Shown here piece by piece: positions 1-7,446 of a DNA stretch of 64,000 bases. The stretch is taken from NCBI RefSeq assembly GCF_030408775.1, contig NZ_CP047210.1:2325604-2389603 (forward strand), in the 5' to 3' direction. The notes beneath the pieces were generated by a model. The model saw only the letters and a list, made by a program, of their open reading frames with translations, had not been told where the DNA came from and did no database searches. Both the position numbers and the translations under genes were made by a program. This DNA is from Corynebacterium fournieri (GTDB lineage: Bacteria; Actinomycetota; Actinomycetes; Mycobacteriales; Mycobacteriaceae). The stretch's first letter is position 1. The number at the start of each line of letters is the position of its first letter.

Positions 1-45
1 ACACCAAGCTTATCCGCGGCTAAAGCGGTGCCCGACACCCACCCC

Positions 46-891
46 TCACGCAGGCCGCACGCGCGCCCGCCCCAGCCGGTGCGCCTGCACAACCTCCTCC
101 ACGGAATACACCATGTCCCGAAGGGCACCGTACCCAGCGAGCTTCGTCTCGAGGTCCACGATCACCTGCAGGCCATCGACCCACATCTCCATAACCACGC
201 GCGGTTCCGCCGTCCCCGGCGCAAACAACGGCAGCGGGAAGTACGCTGAGCCGGAGTCTTTACCGATCTCGCAGCCATCGACCGTGCTGCATTTGTAGCC
301 CAGGCCCATCTCCGCCAGGCCGTCGCCAGCCAAATCAGCGCTAGGTTCCGGGAACTCAACCTCCCGGATTTTCACTCGCATCGCGCGATCCGCCTCGCCC
401 GCGCTGGAGAGAGGTTTCGGCAACACGCTTGAGATGGTGTCGCAAAACGGCCCCATCATGTCCAGACGGCCGGCATCGGCGCTTTCCCGCGCGGTAATCG
501 CGAGCCCGTATACGCCAGCAAACCGCGGTTCGTGCGCAAGCGCCTCCCCGCTGAGCTCCACCATCAACCTGGCCGCTGAGCCCGCTGATTCGACGGTTGT
601 CGCCTGTCGCATCAGCAGCAGCGGCATACCAGCCATCAGGACAACGCCTGCGAGGTTTTCAACTACCTCACCCGTTTCCGGCTGCTTCATACTTACCGGC
701 CGAGACTTTCTGGCTGCCCGATTCAGTTCGGCAACAATTGCATGCCCAAGCTCACGCCCAGAGGCACCTACCTCACCAAAACGATTTCCAACAATGACCC
801 GGCCCCCAACGTGCGTTCCCGCCGCCTTGGCCCCAATTTTCCAAGTTTTCATCCCCATGCCCGGCAGCCTACGTCGCCCCCGCGCGAGCAC
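46..891 (-). CDS. Hypothetical protein, 281 aa
   Basis: I do not recognise a family. The chain has one hydrophobic stretch near residue 85 (VVLMAGMPLLLM), too short and isolated to call a membrane anchor with confidence, and two cysteines near residue 200 (YKCSTVDGC). Codon use is GC-rich like the core genome. Methionines at residues 12 and 14 are possible later starts; no strong Shine-Dalgarno sequence decides between them. It is the leftmost gene and is followed by small accessory genes. Real gene likely from its length and coding bias; function unknown. Confidence 0.55.
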   Translation of the reverse strand: MLARGRRRLPGMGMKTWKIGAKAAGTHVGGRVIVGNRFGEVGASGRELGHAIVAELNRAARKSRPVSMKQPETGEVVENLAGVVLMAGMPLLLMRQATTVESAGSAARLMVELSGEALAHEPRFAGVYGLAITARESADAGRLDMMGPFCDTISSVLPKPLSSAGEADRAMRVKIREVEFPEPSADLAGDGLAEMGLGYKCSTVDGCEIGKDSGSAYFPLPLFAPGTAEPRVVMEMWVDGLQVIVDLETKLAGYGALRDMVYSVEEVVQAHRLGRARVRPA

Positions 892-954
892 AGCCCCTCA
901 CGTGCTCATTTCAGTGGACATCCGCCTATCGACGCACCAAAGGTTTCCCCCAGA

Positions 955-994
955 AACAGTTGGTGCGCACCCAATTGTCCGCAATGCGGAGTTG
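955..994 (+). repeat. Dispersed palindromic repeat, copy 1
   Basis: About 40 bp starting AACAGTTGGTGCG and ending ATTGTCCGCAATGCGGAGTTG. The core at 978-990 is TCCGCA-A-TGCGGA, a perfect 6-bp inverted repeat around one A. The copy directly abuts the stop codon of the small minus-strand gene ending at 995. Related copies lie at 1264, 42709, 43128 and 43222. Confidence 0.7.
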
Positions 995-1249
995 TTAGAG
1001 CCAGTCTGCGCCCTCGTCATCGAGATCGACCAATGGCGGCCCACCGCAGTCGTACGCTGGTAGCTCATCTGCAGCATTTGACCCCGCCGATTCCCCAGAC
1101 CGCCCCAGCGCCTGACGAAGGTCGCTCTTTACAGCCGCCACCTTGGCTGCCTCGAGAATGTTCGAGAAGAGATTGATGGAGGTGCTCATGCCGAAGAGAC
1201 CATTAAGCGTCAACGCTTCAGGCAATAGCTCCATGTCCGGCAGTTTCAA
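995..1249 (-). CDS. Small hypothetical protein, 84 aa
   Basis: Starts at TTG and is flanked on both sides by copies of the dispersed palindromic repeat. The N-terminal half is hydrophobic or amphipathic and the C-terminus is acidic (VDLDDEGADWL). I considered a fragment of a HipA kinase because a HipB-like regulator lies just upstream, but no HipA motif is present. It could be the remnant of a longer protein cut by a repeat. Function unknown, moderate doubt that it is expressed. Confidence 0.35.
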   Translation of the reverse strand: MKLPDMELLPEALTLNGLFGMSTSINLFSNILEAAKVAAVKSDLRQALGRSGESAGSNAADELPAYDCGGPPLVDLDDEGADWL

Positions 1250-1263
1250 AACTTGGCGGCCTC

Positions 1264-1304
1264 AAACAGTTGCTGCGTACCCACTTGTCCGCAATGTGGA
1301 GTCC
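1264..1304 (+). repeat. Dispersed palindromic repeat, copy 2
   Basis: AACAGTTGCTGCG then CACTTGTCCGCAATGTGGAGT. The palindrome core (1288-1300) has one mismatch, C to T. It sits in the gap between the HTH gene and the 84-aa gene. Confidence 0.6.
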
Positions 1305-1318
1305 GCAAGGGGCGACGC

Positions 1319-1543
1319 TCAAAATCGCCCCAGCTCGTCAGCTCTATGCACGACGGGTTCAAGGTCGTGCCCGAGCACGGCAAGAACGTCGATCACCTTG
1401 CCAATCTCGGCCGTCGGCTTACCGTGCTCCAGCTCCCGAAGGAACCGGTCCGACACGTCGGCAAGCTCGGCGACCTCCAGTTGGGTCAGCCTCCGCTCCT
1501 TACGCTGGGCGCGCACAAAGCTGCCGAGTGCCTCTATGTCCAC
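1319..1543 (-). CDS. HipB/y4mF-like HTH transcriptional regulator, 74 aa
   Basis: An XRE-family helix-turn-helix spans roughly residues 5-60: GSFVRAQRKERRLTQLEVAE, then the recognition helix around VSDRFLRELEHGK, and the LAVLG segment typical of the HipB/y4mF antitoxin-type regulators. Proteins of this kind normally bind their own promoter and partner a HipA-type kinase or another toxin encoded next door. Here the downstream gene (995-1249) has no visible kinase motif, so the partner appears lost or unrecognised. Repeated 13-mers upstream (1583, 1644, 1690) are plausible operators. HTH assignment is firm; toxin-antitoxin role is inference. Confidence 0.75.
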   Translation of the reverse strand: MDIEALGSFVRAQRKERRLTQLEVAELADVSDRFLRELEHGKPTAEIGKVIDVLAVLGHDLEPVVHRADELGRF

Positions 1544-1582
1544 GTGTCTCGTCTCCTCGCTGACCGTATGCTGTTACGGAAC

Positions 1583-1702
1583 GTTCGCACCGAATCTGTT
1601 CCTATAGGCCGTGAGGTTAGCTCAAAACAGCGTATTTCGGTGTGTTCGCTCCGAATTGGAGGCACGCGCCCTCAATTTCAGATCGGCACGTTCGTTCCGC
1701 CG
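1583..1702 (-). promoter_or_regulatory. Candidate operator repeats upstream of the HTH gene
   Basis: GTTCGCACCGAAT at 1583-1595 and GTTCGCTCCGAAT at 1644-1656 differ at one base; a weaker third copy, GTTCGTTCCGCCG, is at 1690-1702. The first lies inside a GGAAC...GTTCC inverted repeat. They sit 40-160 bp upstream of the HipB-like gene, where autoregulatory operators would be expected. Binding by that protein is inferred from position only. Confidence 0.4.
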
Positions 1703-1766
1703 AGGGCAAGCTGGCAGGGTGGTCTCGGCCGCATACACGCAGCGATCTGCCTATCTACGCACCGGC

Positions 1767-2153
1767 TTAGCCCAGCGGCGCGTAGCCAAAGTCACCGCGC
1801 TGCACCTGACTGCGGGCATTCGGGTCGAAGGTTGCGCACAGGGCTGCCGCCACGTAGCGCACACCGCCTGCCGGCGAGGAGGAGCCGACGCGCTCGGCGC
1901 AGTTCTCCAAGGCTGGCAGGCCGATACTCTCCCCGGGCGAAGTCATGGAGAAGAAGGACGCGGCCATCATGGTGTTGCCATCGGCGCGCACGTATTCCGA
2001 AGAGCCCTTAATAGCTTGCCAAGCAATCGCCCCGACGGGATCGGTGCGGAACTGGTCCCGCTCAGTTGGGGTCATCTCGGCGTTAGCAGCAGGCACGGAC
2101 AGTGTTGTGATGAGTAGTGCTGCTGTTGCAGCAAGGAGACGAAACTTTTTCAT
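1767..2153 (-). CDS. Small secreted protein, 128 aa
   Basis: A clear Sec signal peptide (MKKFRLLAATAALLITTLSV, cleavage near ANA-E at about residue 25) precedes a mature domain of about 100 aa with two cysteines (ENCAER and ALCATF) that could form a disulfide. No catalytic motif is visible. Good start: ATG with a basic n-region. Family and function are unknown to me; short secreted proteins of this kind are common in corynebacteria. Confidence 0.7.
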   Translation of the reverse strand: MKKFRLLAATAALLITTLSVPAANAEMTPTERDQFRTDPVGAIAWQAIKGSSEYVRADGNTMMAASFFSMTSPGESIGLPALENCAERVGSSSPAGGVRYVAAALCATFDPNARSQVQRGDFGYAPLG

Positions 2154-2344
2154 AGGAACACTCTATCTCCCGCGCCACCGTTTTCCTCGGCATTGCCGAC
2201 CCCGGCTTAACTGATGGCGCTGCGCAACTGTCGAATCTCGGCAGGCCCCACACGGCGCAATGCGGAGTCAGCACGGGATGACGCATCGACAACCTCCACC
2301 ACCTCAAGCTGAGTCAGCCTGAGTTTCGGATTACGCTCAACCGT

Positions 2345-3322
2345 ATGGGTTCCCCGAAAACGCTGCAGCTTTTCATGATGGACGGCACTGCCGCCGGGCC
2401 GATCAAGGCCTCGATTAGAAATTGGGTCGGCCGGGTCTATTCAATCCCGCGCACCGAGCTCAATTCTGAAGAACTCCGAGGGCGTCCGGAGCTGAACCAC
2501 CCCGCGGTGTAATTCCTGGTTGGCACGAACCCGGAGACGGACAAGCCGCGCATTTACATCGGCCAAACCGCGCCCCGCCAGAACGGCGTCGCTTTTGCCA
2601 GGGCCGCCGAGCATTCACGCAGCGCGGACAAAGACTTTTTCAACCGCATCATCTACGTAGTTGTGGTTGACGATTCCTGGGGCGCCACCGAAATCACCTT
2701 CCTGGAAAACGCGTTCCACCAGCGCGCTATTAAAGCGGACCGTTACGAGGTCGCCAACGGCAACACCCCGTCAGCTGGCAGTGTCAGCGAAGAGACCCAA
2801 GCGGAGTTGGACGAGTTTATCGAGAACACCAACCTCATCATCAGCGCTCTGGGCGTTTCCGCTTTCCAACCGAAAGCAACTTCGTCGAAGGCTCGCACCT
2901 CGACCAACACGGCTGCAGCCCCGGCGCGCCCGAGCGATGACGAGGAACCGGTCTTCGAGCTCACTGTTCTCAGCCAAGGTGTTCAGGGCCTGGGCCAGCG
3001 CACCACTTCCGGCTTCCTTGTCCTCGAAGGATCTACGTTGCGCCCGGAGCTGCGACCCAGCGCCCCACGAGGGGTCCACGCCACGCGGGAGCGCTACGCG
3101 GACCAGATCCAGGACAACACACTGACCTCAGACTTGGAGTTCACCAGCCCGTCCGCCGCAGCGGCATTCCTGGTGGGCGGAGCCGCAAATGGCAGAACGA
3201 TGTGGCACCTGCAGGATGAACCGTCCACCACGCTCGCAGCCTGGGAAGACCGCGAAGGCGACGAAGCCGACCAGCAGGCAGCGCCAATCGGCCTGCTCAC
3301 CCCACCGACCGAAGCGCCCTAA
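2345..3322 (+). pseudogene. GIY-YIG nuclease-family protein, broken by a nonsense codon
   Basis: Reading from ATG 2345 gives GSPKTLQLFMMDG..., then an in-frame TAA at 2510-2512, then the same frame continues to 3322. The stop stands exactly where the first tyrosine of a GIY-type motif is expected: NHPAV-stop-FLVG, followed 16 residues later by the YIG-like YIGQT. A single change from TAT or TAC to TAA explains it. The downstream part has FARAAEHS and FLENAFHQ, as in GIY-YIG proteins that carry a long C-terminal extension. A shorter product from about 2663 is possible but would lack the catalytic half. It ends 3 bp from the convergent DUF262 gene. Confidence 0.75.
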
Positions 3323-3325
3323 GCC

Positions 3326-5020
3326 TTAGGACAAATCCCACTCCCGCGCCAGAGTCCCCACCAGATATTTCTGACGGTCGGCTATAACTTCAGGTGTCCA
3401 CACGGGTTCCTTCAGCACTTGCGTGGTGAGCGCGAATACCGCCACTCCCTGATCAGAGGTGAAGTATTTGTCCTTCTTCACGGCGAAGTCGTAGTTTTGT
3501 GCTCGAGAATTGGAACGGCGGTTAAGCAGCAGCAAGTTGCCTAAGCGGTGCGTCCACTGCTCCGCGTCCTCCTCGGAGAAGTCTCGCGTCCATTGACTCT
3601 CCTGCGGAGGGGTCTGGGGGAGTACATGCTCGACAGTGATGATGCGGTGGTCGTATGACGCGCCTGGGTCCTGGGCGAGTACCGAATCGAGTCGCAGCAA
3701 AACATACTTGCGCACGCGGGTTGCCAGGTAAAGCTCACCGTCGATGCGGTCGAGCGTCTCTCTTCGCTCGGCATCGGTGAGCTCGAATGCGTCCGCTTGG
3801 AGGCCGTCACCCTCGACGAGCTGTTTCAGCAGCTCCATGTAGCGCTGCTGGCGTGGAGTGGCATAGACCCGCCGCAGCAGCATACTTGCCGCCAATCGTT
3901 CGAGTTTGGCCATGAATTGCACCAGGAATTCGACGTCTTCGCCGTGCTCTTTGAGTGCCCACAAGGCTGGCGGGCGCCAGTCGTCGTTATCAAGCTGGTC
4001 CAACCGCTTCAGCCAGTTGTTCAATTCCTCCCACCGCGGGTCGTCACCGTGAAAGTCTTGTGCGAGCATGCGGATATCCGCTTTCGCGTACGGCTCGAGC
4101 ACCTCGCGGATGAAGCCTTTCCCATTGTCGGGCAAGTATGCATTGAGCACTTGGTCCGGAAACTCTTGCAGCAGCCCCTTTACGGCGCGAGTACGGGACT
4201 TTATGGCGCGGATGTACAAGATCAGGTCACCGAACTCCTTGCGCCCGAGTTCCTCTTCGAGGTTCTCCCACACCTCAGCATGCTGCTGCTTCTCATGTTC
4301 AGCAATCGCGCCCACCACCTGGGATTTGAAGATGTCCTGGGGAGAGAGCGGCAGGCCCCTGGCATTCATCACTGAGAAGATCCGGTACGCGCTATTCAGG
4401 TCCGGTGTTGACACCGTCACGAGGTACGCGCGACCTCCAATGAGTTTGAACAGCTGAGTCAACTGCTCTTGATCCCACCCGGTAAGTTCCTCATGCAGAG
4501 CCCGTGCGTTGTTGCGGATTTTCTTTTGGGAATCGGTCTCAGGAGCGTTGTCGCTCAGACCGATGAGCTCCTGAGTTGCACCAGCCGTTTGCACATAATC
4601 ATGAAAGAACCGTGTGTCTCGGGGTCTAATGCGCAGACGCGGTTTAGATGGGACGTTGTCCCATTCCAACGCTTCGGTCTCAATGAGCTTATGGATTGAC
4701 TGCTGCAAGCTCTGGTTGTCGACGAGATCACGCAATAGCGCCAGAAGAATCGTCAACGTTGTGAGTCGTTGCTGCCCGTCAATGACCTCAGAGCGTGGAT
4801 TACCTGGGGCTTTGACCAACACAATCGAGCCGAGGAAGTACGGCTCCTCCGTGTCACGCTCCAGTGCACCAGACAAATCAGACAACAGCTGGAGAGATTC
4901 CTCGACGCCCCAGGCGTATGGGCGCTGGTACTCCGGAATCTCGAATTCGTGATCGCCGGAATGAAAGAGCTTGCCTACGCTGATCTCTTTCGCTTCGATC
5001 CGGTTGAGTTCACCCGACAC
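3326..5020 (-). CDS. DUF262/DUF1524 (GmrSD-type) nuclease
   Basis: The N-terminal DUF262 domain shows IPEYQRPYAW (about residue 27), FLGSIVLV and the nucleotide-binding motif DGQQRLTTLT (about residue 80). The C-terminal DUF1524 His-Me-finger domain has ITVEHVLPQ (about residue 465) followed by HRLGNLLLLNRRSN. The family includes the type IV restriction enzyme GmrSD, which cuts modified DNA and uses NTP hydrolysis; it is frequent in defence islands. The GTG start at 5020 has GAGGAG 6 bp upstream and gives RIEAKEISVGKLF near the N-terminus, the usual family beginning; a longer TTG start at 5068 is less likely. It lies 70 bp downstream of the UvrD-like gene on the same strand and probably belongs to the island transcript. 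Confidence 0.85.
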   Translation of the reverse strand: MSGELNRIEAKEISVGKLFHSGDHEFEIPEYQRPYAWGVEESLQLLSDLSGALERDTEEPYFLGSIVLVKAPGNPRSEVIDGQQRLTTLTILLALLRDLVDNQSLQQSIHKLIETEALEWDNVPSKPRLRIRPRDTRFFHDYVQTAGATQELIGLSDNAPETDSQKKIRNNARALHEELTGWDQEQLTQLFKLIGGRAYLVTVSTPDLNSAYRIFSVMNARGLPLSPQDIFKSQVVGAIAEHEKQQHAEVWENLEEELGRKEFGDLILYIRAIKSRTRAVKGLLQEFPDQVLNAYLPDNGKGFIREVLEPYAKADIRMLAQDFHGDDPRWEELNNWLKRLDQLDNDDWRPPALWALKEHGEDVEFLVQFMAKLERLAASMLLRRVYATPRQQRYMELLKQLVEGDGLQADAFELTDAERRETLDRIDGELYLATRVRKYVLLRLDSVLAQDPGASYDHRIITVEHVLPQTPPQESQWTRDFSEEDAEQWTHRLGNLLLLNRRSNSRAQNYDFAVKKDKYFTSDQGVAVFALTTQVLKEPVWTPEVIADRQKYLVGTLAREWDLS

Positions 5021-5090
5021 GCTGCCGCTCCTCTGCAATCCGTCAAGGCTCTGAACACCTACCGGCAATTGTATTAGCGCCCGAAACCCC

Positions 5091-7442
5091 CTAACCCTCC
5101 GGCAGCAGCTCCGACCGCTCGCCGACTGTGGTCACCACCAGCGCGTCGCGGGCGCGCGAGGCCGCCACGTACAGCAGCGAGCGCTCGCGTTGGAGGGCGG
5201 CGCGGGCGTCCTCCTCGGAGAGGTTCTTCAGGCGGAAGCGCAGCGGCATGATCTCTTTGCCCACGCCCATGAGGATCACGTGGGTGAATTCCATACCTTT
5301 GGCGCCGTGCATGGTCATCACGCTGACCTGCTCGTGGGAGGCGAGTTCGGCGTTTTTGGTCTGGACAGCGTCGATGCCGTGGTCGGCAAGACCAGAAACC
5401 ACGCGGGAGAGCTGCCCGCGGGTGCGGCACATCACGCCGACGCGCACTTCCTTGTTCACCCCCTCCGCGGCCTCACGCTCGGCCTCCTCCAGCCAGCCAT
5501 TAATCAACGCAGCCGCAACAGAGAATTCCTCGTCCTCGGACTCGGCGGTCACGATCAGCGGCGCCGGACCGGTGCGCGCGGAGCGGTACCCGCCCACCGA
5601 GTCGACCTCGCCCTCGCCGTCCAAGAACTCCATGTCCCCGCCGACCAGGATGCGCAGGGCGTAGTCCAGGTTCTCTTTCGTGGTGCGGTAGTTGAGCGTC
5701 AAACGCCGCGACGCACGGCCACGGGTTGAAATGCCGAAGTGCGACAGAGTCAGCGGGTTGCCGTAGATCCGCTGGTGCGAGTCCTCGGCGATGAAAATGT
5801 CGTTCGCCCCCTTAGCAACGCACGCGCGCAAAAACCGCCAGTGCCCAGCGTTGAAGTCCTGCGCCTCATCCACAACCACGTGGTGGAACAAGGACCCGCC
5901 ACCGCGCTCCACACGCACGTTGAGCATCTCCGCACCCACGGCGGACATGGTGGGCCAGAACAGCTGGCCGTCGATGGCCTGGGTTTGCATCAGCGATTCC
6001 AGCACAGCCCACACCTGCTTGCGCTGCCTGCGGTTCAGCGGCGTGCCGCGGCCGGTGCGCGCGACCTTCAGGTACTCCGCCAGCGTGGTGATGCCGCCCG
6101 CCAGCACCACGGTTTCGTACTCGGCCTGCAAGAACGCTTCGTTGGCAATCTCGCGGGGCATGGACTCGTCGGTAGCCTCCAGCGCACCTTCCCACACCTG
6201 GCGCGCATCCAGGTCGTTGTACGGGCGCACGCGCGGTGCGGCCACGCCAAGGACTCGCCGGGTTGCCTCCGAAATCTCCTCGGCGGTGCCGGAGGCGACC
6301 ACCTTGCGCACTACGGCGTCGATGTTGTCTATCCACACGCCGTCTTTGCCCGGCGCTTCCGCTTCCGGGTATGACGGGTTTAGCGCGTTGAGCTGGGACT
6401 TCAATCCTTGCGCGAGACCCTTGGTAAACGTGGTCAGCAGCACGCGCGGTTTCGCCCCAGCCACGCGCCCGGTAGCCAGGTTGTTCGCCCGGTGCACCGC
6501 CACCACCGTCTTGCCGGTGCCCGCGCCGCCGAACACGCGCGCGGAGCGTTTGTACGACGCCTCCGCCATGCGGCGCTGCTCCGGGTGGATGTACACGCGC
6601 CATTGGTCGAAGTTGCCGGACTCGATCACGCTGCGCAGCGACTCGGTCTCCACGTCGTCCACGTACGCGAACTCCAGCTCGGCCGCGGCCTGGCGCAGAC
6701 CGGCGAGCAGCCGCGCGTCCTCGGGCTCCGCGGCCTCCGCAGCAGACACCTTGCGCAGCCCCAGCGAGTCGCGCGTCTCCGCCACCGAATACCCCGCCAC
6801 CAGCGACAGCATCGCCTCGTGCTCCCACTTCGGCCGCGGCGTCAACAGCGCATCCAGCCCGTCCTCGGACTCGAGTGCCATCACCTGCTCGGTCAGCGCC
6901 GGGTCAATGCCCAGCTCCTCCCACAGCTTCTCGGGCGTCAGCTCACCCAGCACCTCGCGCGGTGCTGGCGATTGCTTCTCGGCGAGCTCCGCTTCCACCC
7001 CCTTCTCTTTCGCAACCGCCTTCGCCTGCTGGGCCGCCAATTCGTGCGCGGCACGCGCGGCCGCCTCGGCCTTGGCGCGCGAATCAACATCCCCCGCAGC
7101 AGGCTCGTCCCTGATCAGCGTCGTAATACCGTTGATCGGGTTCACGTCCAAGCGCAGCCGCGCCGGGTCCAACCGTTCCGCCTTGAGGTTGCCCTCGTCG
7201 TGCGAGTCCACGTCCACAAGCACGAAGTGGTGCGTGTCCTGGTCGCGGATTTCAAAGAGCACCGCGCGGAACTGGTCGTTGATGCGCCCGGTGCGCACGC
7301 GCTTGTCCACGGCGTTCGATAGCGTCTTGATCTTCAGCGACGGGTTCGTCGGGTCCGCAGAGAGCTTCTGCAGGAAGTTCATCGTCGGCTTCATCAGTGC
7401 GCCGTCGAGGTCCAACCCGCTGTACAGGCTAAACGTCACCAT
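5091..7442 (-). CDS. UvrD/Rep-type superfamily 1 helicase in the defence operon
   Basis: SF1A helicase motifs are in order: Walker A GGAGTGKTVVAVHRANN (about residue 305), DEAQDF (about 525), TLNYRTT, MHGAKGMEFTHVI and LLYVAASRARDAL. The first 280 residues hold an unassigned region (KTLSNAVDKRVRTGRINDQF, HHFVLVDVDSHDEGN) that resembles the small N-terminal modules of helicases with a toxin-like or damage-sensing extension. ATG 7442 starts 4 nt after the stop of the large helicase, with AAGGAG overlapping that gene's last codons, so the two are translationally linked. A UvrD-like protein is not part of canonical DISARM; here it sits where the PLD nuclease gene drmC would be expected. Confidence 0.88.
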   Translation of the reverse strand: MVTFSLYSGLDLDGALMKPTMNFLQKLSADPTNPSLKIKTLSNAVDKRVRTGRINDQFRAVLFEIRDQDTHHFVLVDVDSHDEGNLKAERLDPARLRLDVNPINGITTLIRDEPAAGDVDSRAKAEAAARAAHELAAQQAKAVAKEKGVEAELAEKQSPAPREVLGELTPEKLWEELGIDPALTEQVMALESEDGLDALLTPRPKWEHEAMLSLVAGYSVAETRDSLGLRKVSAAEAAEPEDARLLAGLRQAAAELEFAYVDDVETESLRSVIESGNFDQWRVYIHPEQRRMAEASYKRSARVFGGAGTGKTVVAVHRANNLATGRVAGAKPRVLLTTFTKGLAQGLKSQLNALNPSYPEAEAPGKDGVWIDNIDAVVRKVVASGTAEEISEATRRVLGVAAPRVRPYNDLDARQVWEGALEATDESMPREIANEAFLQAEYETVVLAGGITTLAEYLKVARTGRGTPLNRRQRKQVWAVLESLMQTQAIDGQLFWPTMSAVGAEMLNVRVERGGGSLFHHVVVDEAQDFNAGHWRFLRACVAKGANDIFIAEDSHQRIYGNPLTLSHFGISTRGRASRRLTLNYRTTKENLDYALRILVGGDMEFLDGEGEVDSVGGYRSARTGPAPLIVTAESEDEEFSVAAALINGWLEEAEREAAEGVNKEVRVGVMCRTRGQLSRVVSGLADHGIDAVQTKNAELASHEQVSVMTMHGAKGMEFTHVILMGVGKEIMPLRFRLKNLSEEDARAALQRERSLLYVAASRARDALVVTTVGERSELLPEG

Positions 7443-7446
7443 GGTG

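Noticed and set aside
995-1249. HipA fragment
   Set aside because: Position next to a HipB-like gene suggested it, but no HipA kinase motif can be seen in the 84 residues.
2223-2272. Possible sixth copy of the palindromic repeat (GGCGCAATGCGGAGTC)
   Set aside because: Only the right half of the core matches and the palindrome is broken; listed as a weak relative and not as a feature.
2154-2344. Minus-strand frame containing RLTQLEVVEVVDASS
   Set aside because: It shares RLTQLEV with the HTH regulator at 1319, but the rest does not form an HTH and there is no start; too little to call a relic.
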